A stretch of 64,000 bases of DNA from Nitrosarchaeum sp. Lineage in GTDB: Archaea > Thermoproteota > Nitrososphaeria > Nitrososphaerales > Nitrosopumilaceae. Under the pieces are notes generated by a model. It saw nothing but the letters and a program-made list of their open reading frames with translations. It had not been told where the DNA came from and made no database searches. The stretch is taken from the NCBI GenBank assembly GCA_023265135.1, contig JAHFUM010000003.1:1-64000 (forward strand), given 5' to 3'. The position numbers were made by a program, and so were the translations under genes. This document shows, in pieces, positions 1-8,474 of this stretch (position 1 is its first letter; every line of letters begins with the position of its first letter).

Positions 1-4
1 CTTT

Positions 5-1018
5 TTAGAGCCTATCAGTAATTTCTTTGGTAAATTCAGATGTAGATTTGTCTCCCCCGATATCTTTAGTTTTGATACCATTTTTCACTAAATCAAAAAT
101 GACAGATTCTAGTTTTTGACCAACAGAAATACATTTTGAATCATTATGTTTGGCTCCAAGCCAGTCAAGCATCATTTTTATCGATAAGAGAAAAGATGAC
201 GGATTTGCAATGTTTCGTCCGGCAATATCAAATGCTGCACCATGAACTGGTTCAAACAACGCAAAATTATCACCAATATTAGCAGCTGGAGCCATACCTA
301 AACCACCTACAACCTGAGATGATTCATCTGATAAAATATCACCAAACAAATTAGTAGTCACTATAACATCAAATTGTTCGGGTTGACGAATAAGATTCAT
401 TGCGCATGCATCAACATACATCTGTTCAAATAAAATATCAGGATATTTTTTTGCTACTTCACTACAAGACTTTGCAAATAAACCATCAGTGAGTCGCATT
501 ACATTGGATTTATGAACACATGTTACTTTTTTCATCGAGTTGCGTTGTTGTGCTATTTCAAATGCATATTTTGCAATTCTCTTTGAGGCATACTCTGAGA
601 TTATTCTCAATGCAACAGCTGAATCACCCAAGCTGAATTCTTTACCGGTGTAAAGATCCTCAGTATTCTCTCGAACAATTACCATATCAATATCATTTCT
701 TAATGCAGGCATATGAGGATAAGATTTTGCAGGTCGAATATTGGCATAAAGATCAAGTATACGTCTTAATACAACAATTACATCAGCCGCACTTTCACCA
801 ACTGGTGCCTTCAAACAAGCATCAGATGTTTTAATTACAGATACGGTTTCGTCAGGGAGTGCCTTCCCAGTTTCTTTTAACGCAGTGTCTCCTGCCTGTA
901 ATTTTGTAATATCAAATTTTAAACCAAGTTTGTCATTAATGGCATTCAATACAGATGTGGCAGAATTGGAGAGTTCAGGTCCAATGCCGTCACCAGTAAT
1001 TAACGATATTTTATACAT
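5..1018 (-). CDS. leuB: 3-isopropylmalate / isocitrate dehydrogenase family protein, probable LeuB
   Basis: A 337-residue member of the NAD-dependent beta-decarboxylating dehydrogenases. Visible are the N-terminal TGDGIGPE (residues 8-15), YANIRP (91-96), RENTEDLYTG (116-125), NLFGDILSDE and the nucleotide-binding EPVHGAAFDIAGRNIANP near the C-terminus. LeuB oxidises 3-isopropylmalate in leucine synthesis; the same fold serves isocitrate and homoisocitrate. The RENTEDLYTG loop also occurs in isocitrate and homoisocitrate enzymes, so the substrate is inferred mainly from the ilvB-ilvN-leuA genes that follow on the same strand beyond the P-II gene. The gene is complete: its TAA lies 4 bases from the window edge and it starts with ATG. 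A 12-bp palindrome lies just upstream of the start. Confidence 0.85.
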   Translation of the reverse strand: MYKISLITGDGIGPELSNSATSVLNAINDKLGLKFDITKLQAGDTALKETGKALPDETVSVIKTSDACLKAPVGESAADVIVVLRRILDLYANIRPAKSYPHMPALRNDIDMVIVRENTEDLYTGKEFSLGDSAVALRIISEYASKRIAKYAFEIAQQRNSMKKVTCVHKSNVMRLTDGLFAKSCSEVAKKYPDILFEQMYVDACAMNLIRQPEQFDVIVTTNLFGDILSDESSQVVGGLGMAPAANIGDNFALFEPVHGAAFDIAGRNIANPSSFLLSIKMMLDWLGAKHNDSKCISVGQKLESVIFDLVKNGIKTKDIGGDKSTSEFTKEITDRL

Positions 1019-1025
1019 GATTGAA

Positions 1026-1037
1026 AATTGTACAATT
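1026..1037. promoter_or_regulatory. 12-bp palindrome upstream of leuB (candidate operator)
   Basis: AATTGTACAATT is a perfect 12-bp palindrome lying 8 bases before the leuB ATG. It falls between an AT-rich TATA-like stretch (about 1040-1050 on the minus strand) and the start codon, a position suited to blocking transcription. The GTACAA core recurs as an inverted repeat upstream of ilvB. A regulatory role is inferred. Confidence 0.4.
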
Positions 1038-1115
1038 GGGAATTTTAAATGATTGCTTGCTAATGTGAATGAATTCAGGAAGGTTTATCTTTTATTAACA
1101 AAAAAAGGGTAAAAG

Positions 1116-1448
1116 ATGTTGAAAGTAGAAGCAATAATCAGGAGTTCGATGTTACAAGACATTCAGGGGACATTAGCAAAAAAAGGAATTCCTACTTTTT
1201 CAATATATCAAGTACAAATTACAGGATTGCACAAAGCTCATGAAGGTTTGAGAAATAAAATGAGTGATTTTATTCCAAAATTAAAACTAGAAATTCTATG
1301 TCCAGATAATGCAGGAGACACAATAATAAAAATAATTCAAGAAACTGCAAGAACGGGTGAAAAAGGAGACGGAATAGCATATTCCTATAAAATTGATAAT
1401 TTAGTAAAAATTAGAAACGGGGATACAGATGAGAAAGCACTATCATAA
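1116..1448 (+). CDS. P-II family nitrogen regulatory protein (GlnK/GlnB-like)
   Basis: A 110-residue protein aligning along its length with P-II signal proteins: N-terminal MLKVEAIIR, the B-loop ARTGEKGDG (residues 79-87, ATP binding) and C-terminal VKIRNGD. P-II trimers sense ATP/ADP and 2-oxoglutarate and regulate nitrogen uptake and metabolic enzymes. The T-loop (about 37-50) is a couple of residues short relative to E. coli GlnB and lacks the uridylylated Tyr-51, so control by uridylylation is not expected. No amtB gene is adjacent. A TATA-like CTTTTATTA at about 1088-1096 lies only about 20 bases before the ATG, consistent with a leaderless transcript. Confidence 0.9.
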   Translation: MLKVEAIIRSSMLQDIQGTLAKKGIPTFSIYQVQITGLHKAHEGLRNKMSDFIPKLKLEILCPDNAGDTIIKIIQETARTGEKGDGIAYSYKIDNLVKIRNGDTDEKALS

Positions 1449-1456
1449 CAATAGAA

Positions 1457-2974
1457 TCAATGTCCAATTTGTTTTTCGTTGAGCATTTTTTTGAGCATTA
1501 TTCTGTTAATACCGTCAATTACTGCTTGAACGCTGGTAGTAACAATATCTTCACCAATAGATTTTGCAGATACGCTATTTCCATGTGCATCTTCAACTCT
1601 GATTGTTACTTCACATAATGCTGTAGAACCACCAGATATCGAAGCTAAACCATAATCTTTGATTCTTAGTTCAGATATTTGTCCAGTGATTTTTTGGATT
1701 GCATTTAATGCAGCATCAACTGGACCAACGCCATAATCAGTCCCAATGAAATCCTTGCCATCAATATTCAATTTAACAAATGCATAAGGCATTGTTCCAA
1801 TTCCAGTAGATACTGAAAATCCAGTCAATTGAACTATTCGTTTTATTCCCTTTTCTCCTAAAATATTACTTGCGATAGAGAGTAGCTCAACATCTGTAAT
1901 CTGTTTTCCTTGATCACCGATAATTTTTATTTTATCAAGAATTTGTTTTGCCTGTTCATCGGTTGGGTGTATTCCATATTCAGCAAGCATTGCATTCATA
2001 CCATGAATTCCAGCATGTTTTCCAACTTGAAGCCATCTCTTTCTTCCAACTAATTCAGGACTGATTGGTTCATAGGTTAATGGGTTACTCAATATTCCAT
2101 GTGTGTGAATTCCAGATTCGTGACCAAATGCGTTATCACCCACAATTGCTTTGTTTGGTTGGACCTGAACACCTACAGTTTTTGAGATAAATCTAGACGT
2201 TTCATAAAGTAATTCTGATTTAATTCCAGTTTCATATTTTTGATCATACGGTAAACATTTCAATGCCATAACAAATTCTTCCAATGCTGCATTACCTGCT
2301 CTTTCACCGATTCCATTAATTGTAACATGTGCACATTGTGCACCAGCCCTTATTCCAGACAAAGCATTGGCCACTGCTAATCCAAAATCATTATGGCAAT
2401 GAACACTAATTGGAAGTTTGGTAGCTTGAATTGCATCTTTAGTTATTTCTGCCATATATTCAGGAGTTGCATATCCGACAGTATCAGGGATGTCGATTCT
2501 GTCAGCACCGGCTTTTGCAACCTCACCAAATACATGTTTAAGAAAACTTCGATCAGTTCTTGTTGCGTCTTCTGCAGAGAACTCTACTTGGAGTCCTCTA
2601 GATTTACTATATTCTACAGCTTCTATTGCTTTAGCAAGTGCTTGTTCTCGTGTCATTTTGAGTTTGTACTCCAAGTGAATATCAGAAGTTGCGATAAATG
2701 TATGAACATAGTTTAATCCTGCATCAACTGCAGCATCAATGTCTTTTTTATTAGTTCTAGCCAGTCCACATATATCAGCAGATAAACCTTCGCTTACAAT
2801 CATCTTTACAGCTTTGAATTCACCATCAGAAATCACTGGAAATCCTGCTTCAATTGCATCAACTCCCAAAATATCGAGTTTTTTTGCAATAGTAAGTTTT
2901 TGATCTGGGGAAAGCGAAATACCAGGTGTTTGTTCACCGTCTCTAAGTGTAGTATCGAAAATCCTTATTCTCAT
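1457..2974 (-). CDS. leuA: 2-isopropylmalate synthase (LeuA family)
   Basis: A 505-residue protein, the usual LeuA length. The N-terminal HMGL-like TIM barrel opens with FDTTLRDGEQTPG (residues 6-18, metal-binding D and R) and contains the SVHCHNDFGLAVAN signature near residue 200; the C-terminal 130 or so residues form the LeuA dimer/allosteric domain. LeuA condenses acetyl-CoA with 2-oxoisovalerate, the first committed step to leucine. Citramalate and homocitrate synthases share this architecture and cannot be excluded by eye. The ATG overlaps the ilvN stop by four bases (ATGA), so it is translationally coupled as the last gene of ilvB-ilvN-leuA. Confidence 0.88.
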   Translation of the reverse strand: MRIRIFDTTLRDGEQTPGISLSPDQKLTIAKKLDILGVDAIEAGFPVISDGEFKAVKMIVSEGLSADICGLARTNKKDIDAAVDAGLNYVHTFIATSDIHLEYKLKMTREQALAKAIEAVEYSKSRGLQVEFSAEDATRTDRSFLKHVFGEVAKAGADRIDIPDTVGYATPEYMAEITKDAIQATKLPISVHCHNDFGLAVANALSGIRAGAQCAHVTINGIGERAGNAALEEFVMALKCLPYDQKYETGIKSELLYETSRFISKTVGVQVQPNKAIVGDNAFGHESGIHTHGILSNPLTYEPISPELVGRKRWLQVGKHAGIHGMNAMLAEYGIHPTDEQAKQILDKIKIIGDQGKQITDVELLSIASNILGEKGIKRIVQLTGFSVSTGIGTMPYAFVKLNIDGKDFIGTDYGVGPVDAALNAIQKITGQISELRIKDYGLASISGGSTALCEVTIRVEDAHGNSVSAKSIGEDIVTTSVQAVIDGINRIMLKKMLNEKQIGH

Positions 2975-3453
2975 GCCCCACTCCTTTGCAAAGCAGCAAC
3001 TCCAGTTCTTGCAACTTCAATTATTCCAAATGGTTTTGCCAATTCTTCAAATGCTCTGATTTGATCAGGAGTTGCAGTTAATTCCACCATTATTGAATCC
3101 TTTCTTACATCGTGTATTTTACCACCGTATGCATTTGCCAATTTATTTACTTCCATGCTATCATTAGCATTACTTAGTTTAATCTTAAAAATACTTAGTT
3201 CACGATATACTGTTTTGTGCTCATCTAAGTGTTTTACTTCTATAGTATCAATCATCTTATCGAGTTGTTTTACTATTTGTTCAACTTGTTTTTCATCGCC
3301 ATATGTAGTAATAGTCATCCGTGAATACTCAGGATTGTCGGTTACGCCTACGGAAATACTGTCAATATTGAAATTTCGGGATCTGAAAAGATGTGTAACC
3401 TTAAACAATATTCCCGGTTTATTTTCAACTAAAAGAGTAAGAATAGCCCACAT
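2971..3453 (-). CDS. ilvN: acetolactate synthase regulatory (small) subunit
   Basis: About 160 residues with an N-terminal ACT domain (ILTLLVENKPGILFKV) followed by the ALS small-subunit C-terminal domain, the length typical of IlvH/IlvN. It binds the large subunit and confers feedback inhibition by branched-chain amino acids. I prefer the ATG at 3453 because family members begin within a residue or two of this ACT strand; an in-frame GTG at 3462 would add three residues and touch the ilvB stop. The gene lies between ilvB and leuA with almost no spacer. Confidence 0.9.
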   Translation of the reverse strand: MWAILTLLVENKPGILFKVTHLFRSRNFNIDSISVGVTDNPEYSRMTITTYGDEKQVEQIVKQLDKMIDTIEVKHLDEHKTVYRELSIFKIKLSNANDSMEVNKLANAYGGKIHDVRKDSIMVELTATPDQIRAFEELAKPFGIIEVARTGVAALQRSGA

Positions 3454-3461
3454 GATAATCA

Positions 3462-5159
3462 CTATGAAGGTAGAATCATATCCGCAAGAGAAGTTCCGGG
3501 TGCTACAAATGGCAATACGTCTTCTTCAGGATCAATTGGAATATCAATCACCGTTGCAACATCGCTCTTCAATGCTGTCTTGATTGCTTTATCAAGTTCA
3601 TCCATTGATTGTGCACGTATTCCTTGAGCTCCATATGATTCTGCAAGTTTTACATAATCAGGACATTTTCCTTGATCAACTCCTATCATTCTTCTATTAT
3701 AGAAAGTTCTTTGCCATTGTGCAACCATGCCCAACGTAAAATTATTTAAGAGAAATACAATTACAGGTATGTCTTCCAACACTGCTGTTGCGAGTGAGTT
3801 TTCAGTCATACTAAAACTACCATCTCCTGCAATGTCAACTACAGGAACATTTGGTTTTGCAACTTTAGCACCTATCGCTGCAGGAAATCCCCAACCCATA
3901 GTTCCAAGTCCGGTAGAACTAAAGAAAGTACCAGGTTGAATTACATCGTAAAATAAAGAGGCCCACATTTGGTGTTGACCTACTTCAGTAGTTACAATAG
4001 ATTCATGAGGTAATATTTCTCGAAGTTTTCGCAAGATTTTTGCAGCACCCATCTCCCCTGGATGAAGTTTCAAATTTTCTTTCCAATACTCTTTGGTTTC
4101 TTTTACATGTTTAATCCAAGTATTTTCTTCAGTTCTTTTGATTGCTTTTTGCATAAGCATCTTTATCATAATTCTTAGTGATGTCCGTACGTCGCCAATT
4201 ACTGCAACAGATGTGGTTTGATTTTTACCGATTTCGGCGGGATCAACGTCCATATGAATAATTTTTAGACGTTTTTCAAATGCCTCAAATGTTCCTACAG
4301 ATCTATCAGAAAATCTGGTACCTATAGCCAACACACAGTCAGCTTCAGTCATCATCTTATTTGCCTCTGCATGACCATGCATTCCAATTGGTCCCAATGA
4401 TAACGGGTGATTTTCTGGAAATGCACCCTTGCCTTTGAAAGTAGTAACAACAGGAATCATAAGTAATTCAGATATGGATTGGAGTTCCGCAAATGCAGAT
4501 GAGATGATTGTCCCACCACCAGCTAAGATTATCGGCCTTTCTGCGCTAAGCAGCATCTCAATTGCTCTTTCAACATGTACAATATCAGGATCAGTCCATG
4601 GATGATAACCACGAATTTTGAATTCATCTGGAAAAGTCATAGCAGCTTCTTTTTGTTGAACATCTTTTGGAATATCAATAAGTACAGGTCCAGGTCTGCC
4701 AGTTTCTGCAATGTAAAATCCTGTTCTAACTACTCGTGGAATTTCATCAGGAGTTCTAGGTTGAAATGCATATTTTACAACTGGGTTTGCCATTCCAATA
4801 ATATCACTTTCTTGAAATGCGTCTTTTCCAATCATTGCTACTGGAACTTGACCAGTCACTGCAATCATAGGAGATGAATCAGCTTGTGCAGTAGCAATAC
4901 CAGTTAGAATGTTGGTAGCACCAGGTCCGGATGTAGCAAAACATACACCTGGTTTTCTACTGACTCGCCCAAATCCATCTGCCATATGGGCTGCAGATTG
5001 CTCATGCCTAACCAAGATATGGCGAATATCACATCTTGCAAATTCATCATACATTGGAAGATTTGCACCTCCCGGTAGACCAAATACTTCTTTTACACCC
5101 TCTTTTTCCATAGCAACCATTAATGCTCTAGCGCCTGTCATAGTTTCCATTTTATTCAA
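3462..5159 (-). CDS. ilvB: acetolactate synthase catalytic (large) subunit
   Basis: A 565-residue thiamine-diphosphate enzyme with the three expected domains: N-terminal pyrimidine-binding (GLPGGANLPMYD, RHEQSAAHMADG with the catalytic Glu), central domain, and C-terminal pyrophosphate-binding domain with the Mg/ThDP motif GDGSFSMTENSLATA. It condenses two pyruvates, or pyruvate and 2-oxobutyrate, to open valine, leucine and isoleucine synthesis. The first in-frame start is TTG at 5159; an ATG at 5150 is equally plausible, and a GGAG lies a few bases upstream. It is the first gene of a three-gene minus-strand operon, and an inverted repeat sits in its promoter region. Confidence 0.93.
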   Translation of the reverse strand: MNKMETMTGARALMVAMEKEGVKEVFGLPGGANLPMYDEFARCDIRHILVRHEQSAAHMADGFGRVSRKPGVCFATSGPGATNILTGIATAQADSSPMIAVTGQVPVAMIGKDAFQESDIIGMANPVVKYAFQPRTPDEIPRVVRTGFYIAETGRPGPVLIDIPKDVQQKEAAMTFPDEFKIRGYHPWTDPDIVHVERAIEMLLSAERPIILAGGGTIISSAFAELQSISELLMIPVVTTFKGKGAFPENHPLSLGPIGMHGHAEANKMMTEADCVLAIGTRFSDRSVGTFEAFEKRLKIIHMDVDPAEIGKNQTTSVAVIGDVRTSLRIMIKMLMQKAIKRTEENTWIKHVKETKEYWKENLKLHPGEMGAAKILRKLREILPHESIVTTEVGQHQMWASLFYDVIQPGTFFSSTGLGTMGWGFPAAIGAKVAKPNVPVVDIAGDGSFSMTENSLATAVLEDIPVIVFLLNNFTLGMVAQWQRTFYNRRMIGVDQGKCPDYVKLAESYGAQGIRAQSMDELDKAIKTALKSDVATVIDIPIDPEEDVLPFVAPGTSLADMILPS

Positions 5160-5216
5160 TCAAATCTGTCTCCATAATTTTAATGTGTAAAAATTCAAAG
5201 CATATTTTACAGCACT

Positions 5217-5263
5217 AGTACAACTGGCAATAAAACGTCCAATGCACCAGCAGTCGTTGTACT
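5217..5263. promoter_or_regulatory. AGTACAAC / GTTGTACT inverted repeat upstream of ilvB
   Basis: AGTACAAC at 5217-5224 and its exact reverse complement GTTGTACT at 5256-5263 flank 31 bases, upstream of ilvB and of the divergent gene at 5389. The GTACAA core matches the leuB palindrome, so the two could be sites for a shared branched-chain regulator; this is inference from two places. Confidence 0.35.
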
Positions 5264-5388
5264 CATTGAAATTCAAAAGTAACATACAACTGATAATTAA
5301 TAAAGATTCTCAGAAAATTACGGGTGTTTTTGATGTATTTAATACAGAAGACTTAAACTGATAATTTTTCATATTTTGAATAACCATT

Positions 5389-5793
5389 TTGTCTGAAAAT
5401 CAAGAAATTGTGAGAATAATTGAAGCGGTGTTTGAATCAGGAAAGACAAAGGATTTTTCATTACTTAGAAATATTCATCTCAATGATTCTAGATTTTCAA
5501 GTTTTAGTGATTTACCACCATATGATCTAAAAGATTTTCAAACCACTGTGGAATTAGAGGAATTAAAATTCATAAGTATTTCTGATTACGAATATCAAAT
5601 TAAAAATCCAAAAATAAGTGTATTCGGGGATACAGCTGTAGTAGCTATGGAATTAAATCAAAAAGGAATGCTTGTAGATACCAAAGCATACACAGGTGAA
5701 CATATATCGATTGATGGCAGAGCAACTTTTGTGTTAATAAAACAACCAACATGGAAAATAGTACACATTCATCTATCTAGAATAAAAAACTGA
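5389..5793 (+). CDS. SnoaL/NTF2-like (DUF4440-type) small protein
   Basis: 134 residues. The predicted pattern of an N-terminal helix pair, then strands ending in GRATFVLIKQPTWKIVHIHLSR, resembles the NTF2-like/SnoaL cone fold, where the last strands carry a W-K-I-V-H-x-H-x-S motif. Such proteins are often calcium/calmodulin kinase association-like or ligand-binding domains with unassigned substrates. The start is TTG at 5389, with no earlier in-frame alternative visible. It is divergent from ilvB and convergent with the aldolase gene, so context gives no function. Confidence 0.65.
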   Translation: MSENQEIVRIIEAVFESGKTKDFSLLRNIHLNDSRFSSFSDLPPYDLKDFQTTVELEELKFISISDYEYQIKNPKISVFGDTAVVAMELNQKGMLVDTKAYTGEHISIDGRATFVLIKQPTWKIVHIHLSRIKN

Positions 5794-5796
5794 AAA

Positions 5797-6678
5797 TTAT
5801 TTTTTATTTTCCAACGGTTTGTTTTGTTGAGGTTTGTTTTGTTGAGGTTTGTTTTGTTGAGGTTTGTTTTGTTGAGGTTTGTTTTGTTGAGGTTTTTCAT
5901 TACGTAGTGTTTGATATAATTTGAATGCCTGATCAACAGTTGCGTTTCCATGAACAATATATCTAACAGATCTAATCATTGCTACAGGATTTTCTGATTG
6001 CCAGATATTTCGACCCATATCAACTCCTACTGCACCGCCTTTTATTGCATCATATGTTAATTGTAATGCATCCCGTTCGTAAATTTTTTTTCCACCAGCG
6101 ACAATTATTGGAACAGGACAAGATTGAACAACTTTTTCAAAATTATCACAATAATAGGTTTTAACAATATGAGCACCTTGTTCGGCTGCTATTCTACATG
6201 CTAATGAAAGATATCTGGCATCCTTTCCAAGTTCTTTACCAACTGCAGTTACAGCAAGTACTGGAATCCCATATTCCTCTGCTTCATTAACTAATTTTCC
6301 AAGATTTACAATTGTTTGATGTTCATATTTTGAACCAACAAAAATAGACATTGCAAGTGCACTAGCATTAAGTCTAATTGCATCTTTAATACTAACGGTG
6401 ATTTCTTCTTGTGATAAATCTTCGCCAATTATACTTGAACCACCAGATACTCGCAAAACCATAGGAACGTTAGTAGAAGTTGGAACAGATGTTCTTTGTA
6501 CGCCTCTTGTAAGCATCAAAGAATCACAGTATTTGAGTAGTGGTGCAATTACTTTTTTTGGATTTTCTAACTTTTCGGTAGGGCCTAAAAAGTATCCATG
6601 ATCAACTGCTAACATTAATGCACGATTATTTTGCGGTTTGATAATTTGTGAAAGCCTATTTTGTAATCCCCAGTCCAT
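5797..6678 (-). CDS. LsrF-family class I aldolase/thiolase with a PQQNK-repeat tail
   Basis: 293 residues. The first 260 or so closely follow LsrF (3-hydroxy-5-phosphonooxypentane-2,4-dione thiolase): DWGLQNRLSQI, AVDHGYFLGPT, LMLTRGVQR, GSKYEHQTI, the Schiff-base region HIVKTYYCDNFE, VAGGKK and GVDMGRNIWQSENPVAM. DeoC/FbaB-type relatives include archaeal fructose-bisphosphate aldolase and the 2-amino-3,7-dideoxy-hept-6-ulosonate synthase of archaeal aromatic synthesis, so the substrate is uncertain. The last 30 or so residues are five PQQNK repeats plus PLENKK, encoded by a 15-bp minisatellite, and are unlikely to be part of the barrel. It follows a Zn-dehydrogenase on the same strand with a 46-base gap. 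Confidence 0.82.
   Translation of the reverse strand: MDWGLQNRLSQIIKPQNNRALMLAVDHGYFLGPTEKLENPKKVIAPLLKYCDSLMLTRGVQRTSVPTSTNVPMVLRVSGGSSIIGEDLSQEEITVSIKDAIRLNASALAMSIFVGSKYEHQTIVNLGKLVNEAEEYGIPVLAVTAVGKELGKDARYLSLACRIAAEQGAHIVKTYYCDNFEKVVQSCPVPIIVAGGKKIYERDALQLTYDAIKGGAVGVDMGRNIWQSENPVAMIRSVRYIVHGNATVDQAFKLYQTLRNEKPQQNKPQQNKPQQNKPQQNKPQQNKPLENKK
5816..5890. repeat. 15-bp tandem repeat, five perfect copies, in frame
   Basis: The unit GGTTTGTTTTGTTGA (plus strand) is repeated five times without mismatch from 5816 to 5890; a partial unit follows. On the minus strand it encodes PQQNK in frame at the C-terminus of the LsrF-like protein. The perfect identity suggests recent expansion by slippage, and copy number probably varies between strains. 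Confidence 0.95.
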
Positions 6679-6724
6679 ATCTCTTCGATTTTGAAAGAAT
6701 AGAAATACCTTTCTTAAGCCTTTC

Positions 6725-7753
6725 TTATTTTGTAATAATTATTTTCATTGCGTTATCACCACTTCTAGCATGATCAAATGCTTTCTGAGAATCTTGAATA
6801 GGATATGTATGAGTCACTAATTGTTTGACATCTATTTGAGATGATGCTATTAATTCAAGAGATTCTTTTGTATCATTATCAGATGCAGCATAACTTGTCA
6901 CAAGGGTGATTTCTTTAGAATATATTTTACTCATATTCAAAATAATTTTTGCATCTTTTGAAGGGACACCAAACATCATTACTACACCACCTTTTCGTAC
7001 CATGTCAATAGCATCTTCTAATGCTTTAAGACTACTTGTTGCAACTATTGCCACGTCTACACCTTTACCGTCAGTTTGCTCCAAAATTTTTTGTTTTCTG
7101 TTCTCATCTAGAGAATTAATTGCGTCACTAATATTGAATTTTTGTGCAAATTTTAGTCTGAAATCATTTACATCAAAACAGAAGATCTTTGAGAATTTTT
7201 TAGATTGAGCAAGCATTACATGCATCATACCAGTGGGACCAACCCCAAAGATTGCAACTGTATCTCCTTCTTGATAAGAATATTTTTTCCATGCCCTAAC
7301 ACAACATGCCAGAGGTTCAATCATTGCAGCCTCTTCAAAACTCATCAAGTCAGGAATTTTAAGTACTCCACCATGATCAACATTCCATTTTGGTACAACG
7401 TATTCTTCAGATAATCCACATGGGGAAAGATTTGTTTCAGAGTATTTCAAACACATTGTTTCATTACCATGTTTACAGAAATGACAAGAATAACATGGAA
7501 CGTGATGATGAGTAAATACCCTGTCACCTTTTTTGAATGCAGTTACATCAGAACTTACACTAATAATTATTCCAGCAGGTTCATGACCTAATCGCATGGA
7601 AGGTTGTCCATATTCTCCAAATACTTTTTCTAAATCAGAACCACAGATTCCACACGCATGCATTTGTACCAAAATATCTCCAGGACCCAATACAGGATTG
7701 TCTATTTCATCAATTGAGATAACAGATGGCTTTTTTACATATGCAGTTTTCAT
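6725..7753 (-). CDS. zinc-dependent medium-chain alcohol/polyol dehydrogenase
   Basis: 342 residues with the complete MDR layout: catalytic Zn ligands in CGICGSD (Cys about 34) and GHEPAG, the four-Cys structural zinc lobe (CYSCHFCKHGNETMC), a second-sphere IEPLACCVRA motif and the Rossmann GVGPTGMMHVMLA. The PLACCV motif and length fit the sorbitol/threonine dehydrogenase branch, which oxidises secondary alcohols with NAD(P). The next gene downstream is the LsrF-like aldolase, so the two may act in one sugar or polyol path; that link rests on position only. Confidence 0.85.
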   Translation of the reverse strand: MKTAYVKKPSVISIDEIDNPVLGPGDILVQMHACGICGSDLEKVFGEYGQPSMRLGHEPAGIIISVSSDVTAFKKGDRVFTHHHVPCYSCHFCKHGNETMCLKYSETNLSPCGLSEEYVVPKWNVDHGGVLKIPDLMSFEEAAMIEPLACCVRAWKKYSYQEGDTVAIFGVGPTGMMHVMLAQSKKFSKIFCFDVNDFRLKFAQKFNISDAINSLDENRKQKILEQTDGKGVDVAIVATSSLKALEDAIDMVRKGGVVMMFGVPSKDAKIILNMSKIYSKEITLVTSYAASDNDTKESLELIASSQIDVKQLVTHTYPIQDSQKAFDHARSGDNAMKIIITK

Positions 7754-7790
7754 ATCAAAATTTTAGAAGATTGAACATAAGTAGATTGAA

Positions 7791-8084
7791 TTACACGCCT
7801 AGGATCTTTTTGAGCATCAGCCTGTAATCGACCTCGGATTTTTCACTTCCAGCCGAAGGTAATGCAAAAACCAAAGTTGATTTTGCTGTTCTAAGGGCAG
7901 TTAATTCATCACTAATAGATTCTGTCATATCATCACTTACCAAAACTAATCCAACATCAGAATCATCAGTTAGTTTTTTAATTTCGTTTAATGTTTTTTC
8001 AGGGGTATCAGATATTATTCCAGGCACTCCAGCTAGTTGGAAGCTTGTAACAAATGATTTGCTTCCTACAGTGAATATTTTCAT
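7791..8084 (-). CDS. A/V-type ATP synthase subunit F-like protein, isolated
   Basis: 97 residues: MKIFTVGSKSFVTSFQLAG, then DVGLVLVSDDMTESI and a C-terminal strand with LVFALPSAGSE. This is the pattern of the CheY-like central-stalk F subunit of archaeal A-type ATPases (gene names atpF/ntpG). No other ATPase subunit gene occurs in the window, so the gene is detached from any operon here. It could be the genuine F subunit encoded apart or a paralogue; the fold assignment is firmer than the role. Confidence 0.7.
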   Translation of the reverse strand: MKIFTVGSKSFVTSFQLAGVPGIISDTPEKTLNEIKKLTDDSDVGLVLVSDDMTESISDELTALRTAKSTLVFALPSAGSEKSEVDYRLMLKKILGV

Positions 8085-8172
8085 AGATCAGAATTTTGTT
8101 TATTCTAATTTAACCCTTTTTGGCACATATTGGATCAGGAAGATTGATTTAGTTTAAGAAATCAAACAAATC

Positions 8173-8472
8173 ATGACAAAAATTGACAGTCAAAAAAATA
8201 TCTATCTATTCACGCATGGTAGAATGGATCTGCAGGAAAAAGCAGTAAACGCCTTAGTCTCAAAAGGATTCTCGAAAGAGAAAATCGTTATGGCATTACC
8301 AAATAAAGTTGGAAGTGTTGGGGATTACATGGCAATGCTTTGGATGCCGCCAACTCCAGATCACATAAAAATTCAACATATAACTAAAGTTGAAGAAGTG
8401 AAACCAGAAGGAATGATAGGGCTCTGGAAAGGTGTTTCAAAAGAAGATATTGAAACTATTCCATTGGGATAA
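8173..8472 (+). CDS. hypothetical protein (99 aa)
   Basis: 99 residues that I do not recognise. It starts NIYLFTHGRMDLQEKAVNALVSKGFSKEKIVMALP, which reads like an alternating strand-helix-strand unit, and ends in GLWKGVSKEDIETIPLG; there is no membrane segment or metal-binding cysteine. The ATG start has a TATA-like GTTTAAGA about 20 bases upstream. It converges on the 83-residue gene with a gap of two bases. I suspect a conserved lineage-specific protein but cannot assign a function. Confidence 0.6.
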   Translation: MTKIDSQKNIYLFTHGRMDLQEKAVNALVSKGFSKEKIVMALPNKVGSVGDYMAMLWMPPTPDHIKIQHITKVEEVKPEGMIGLWKGVSKEDIETIPLG

Positions 8473-8474
8473 AA

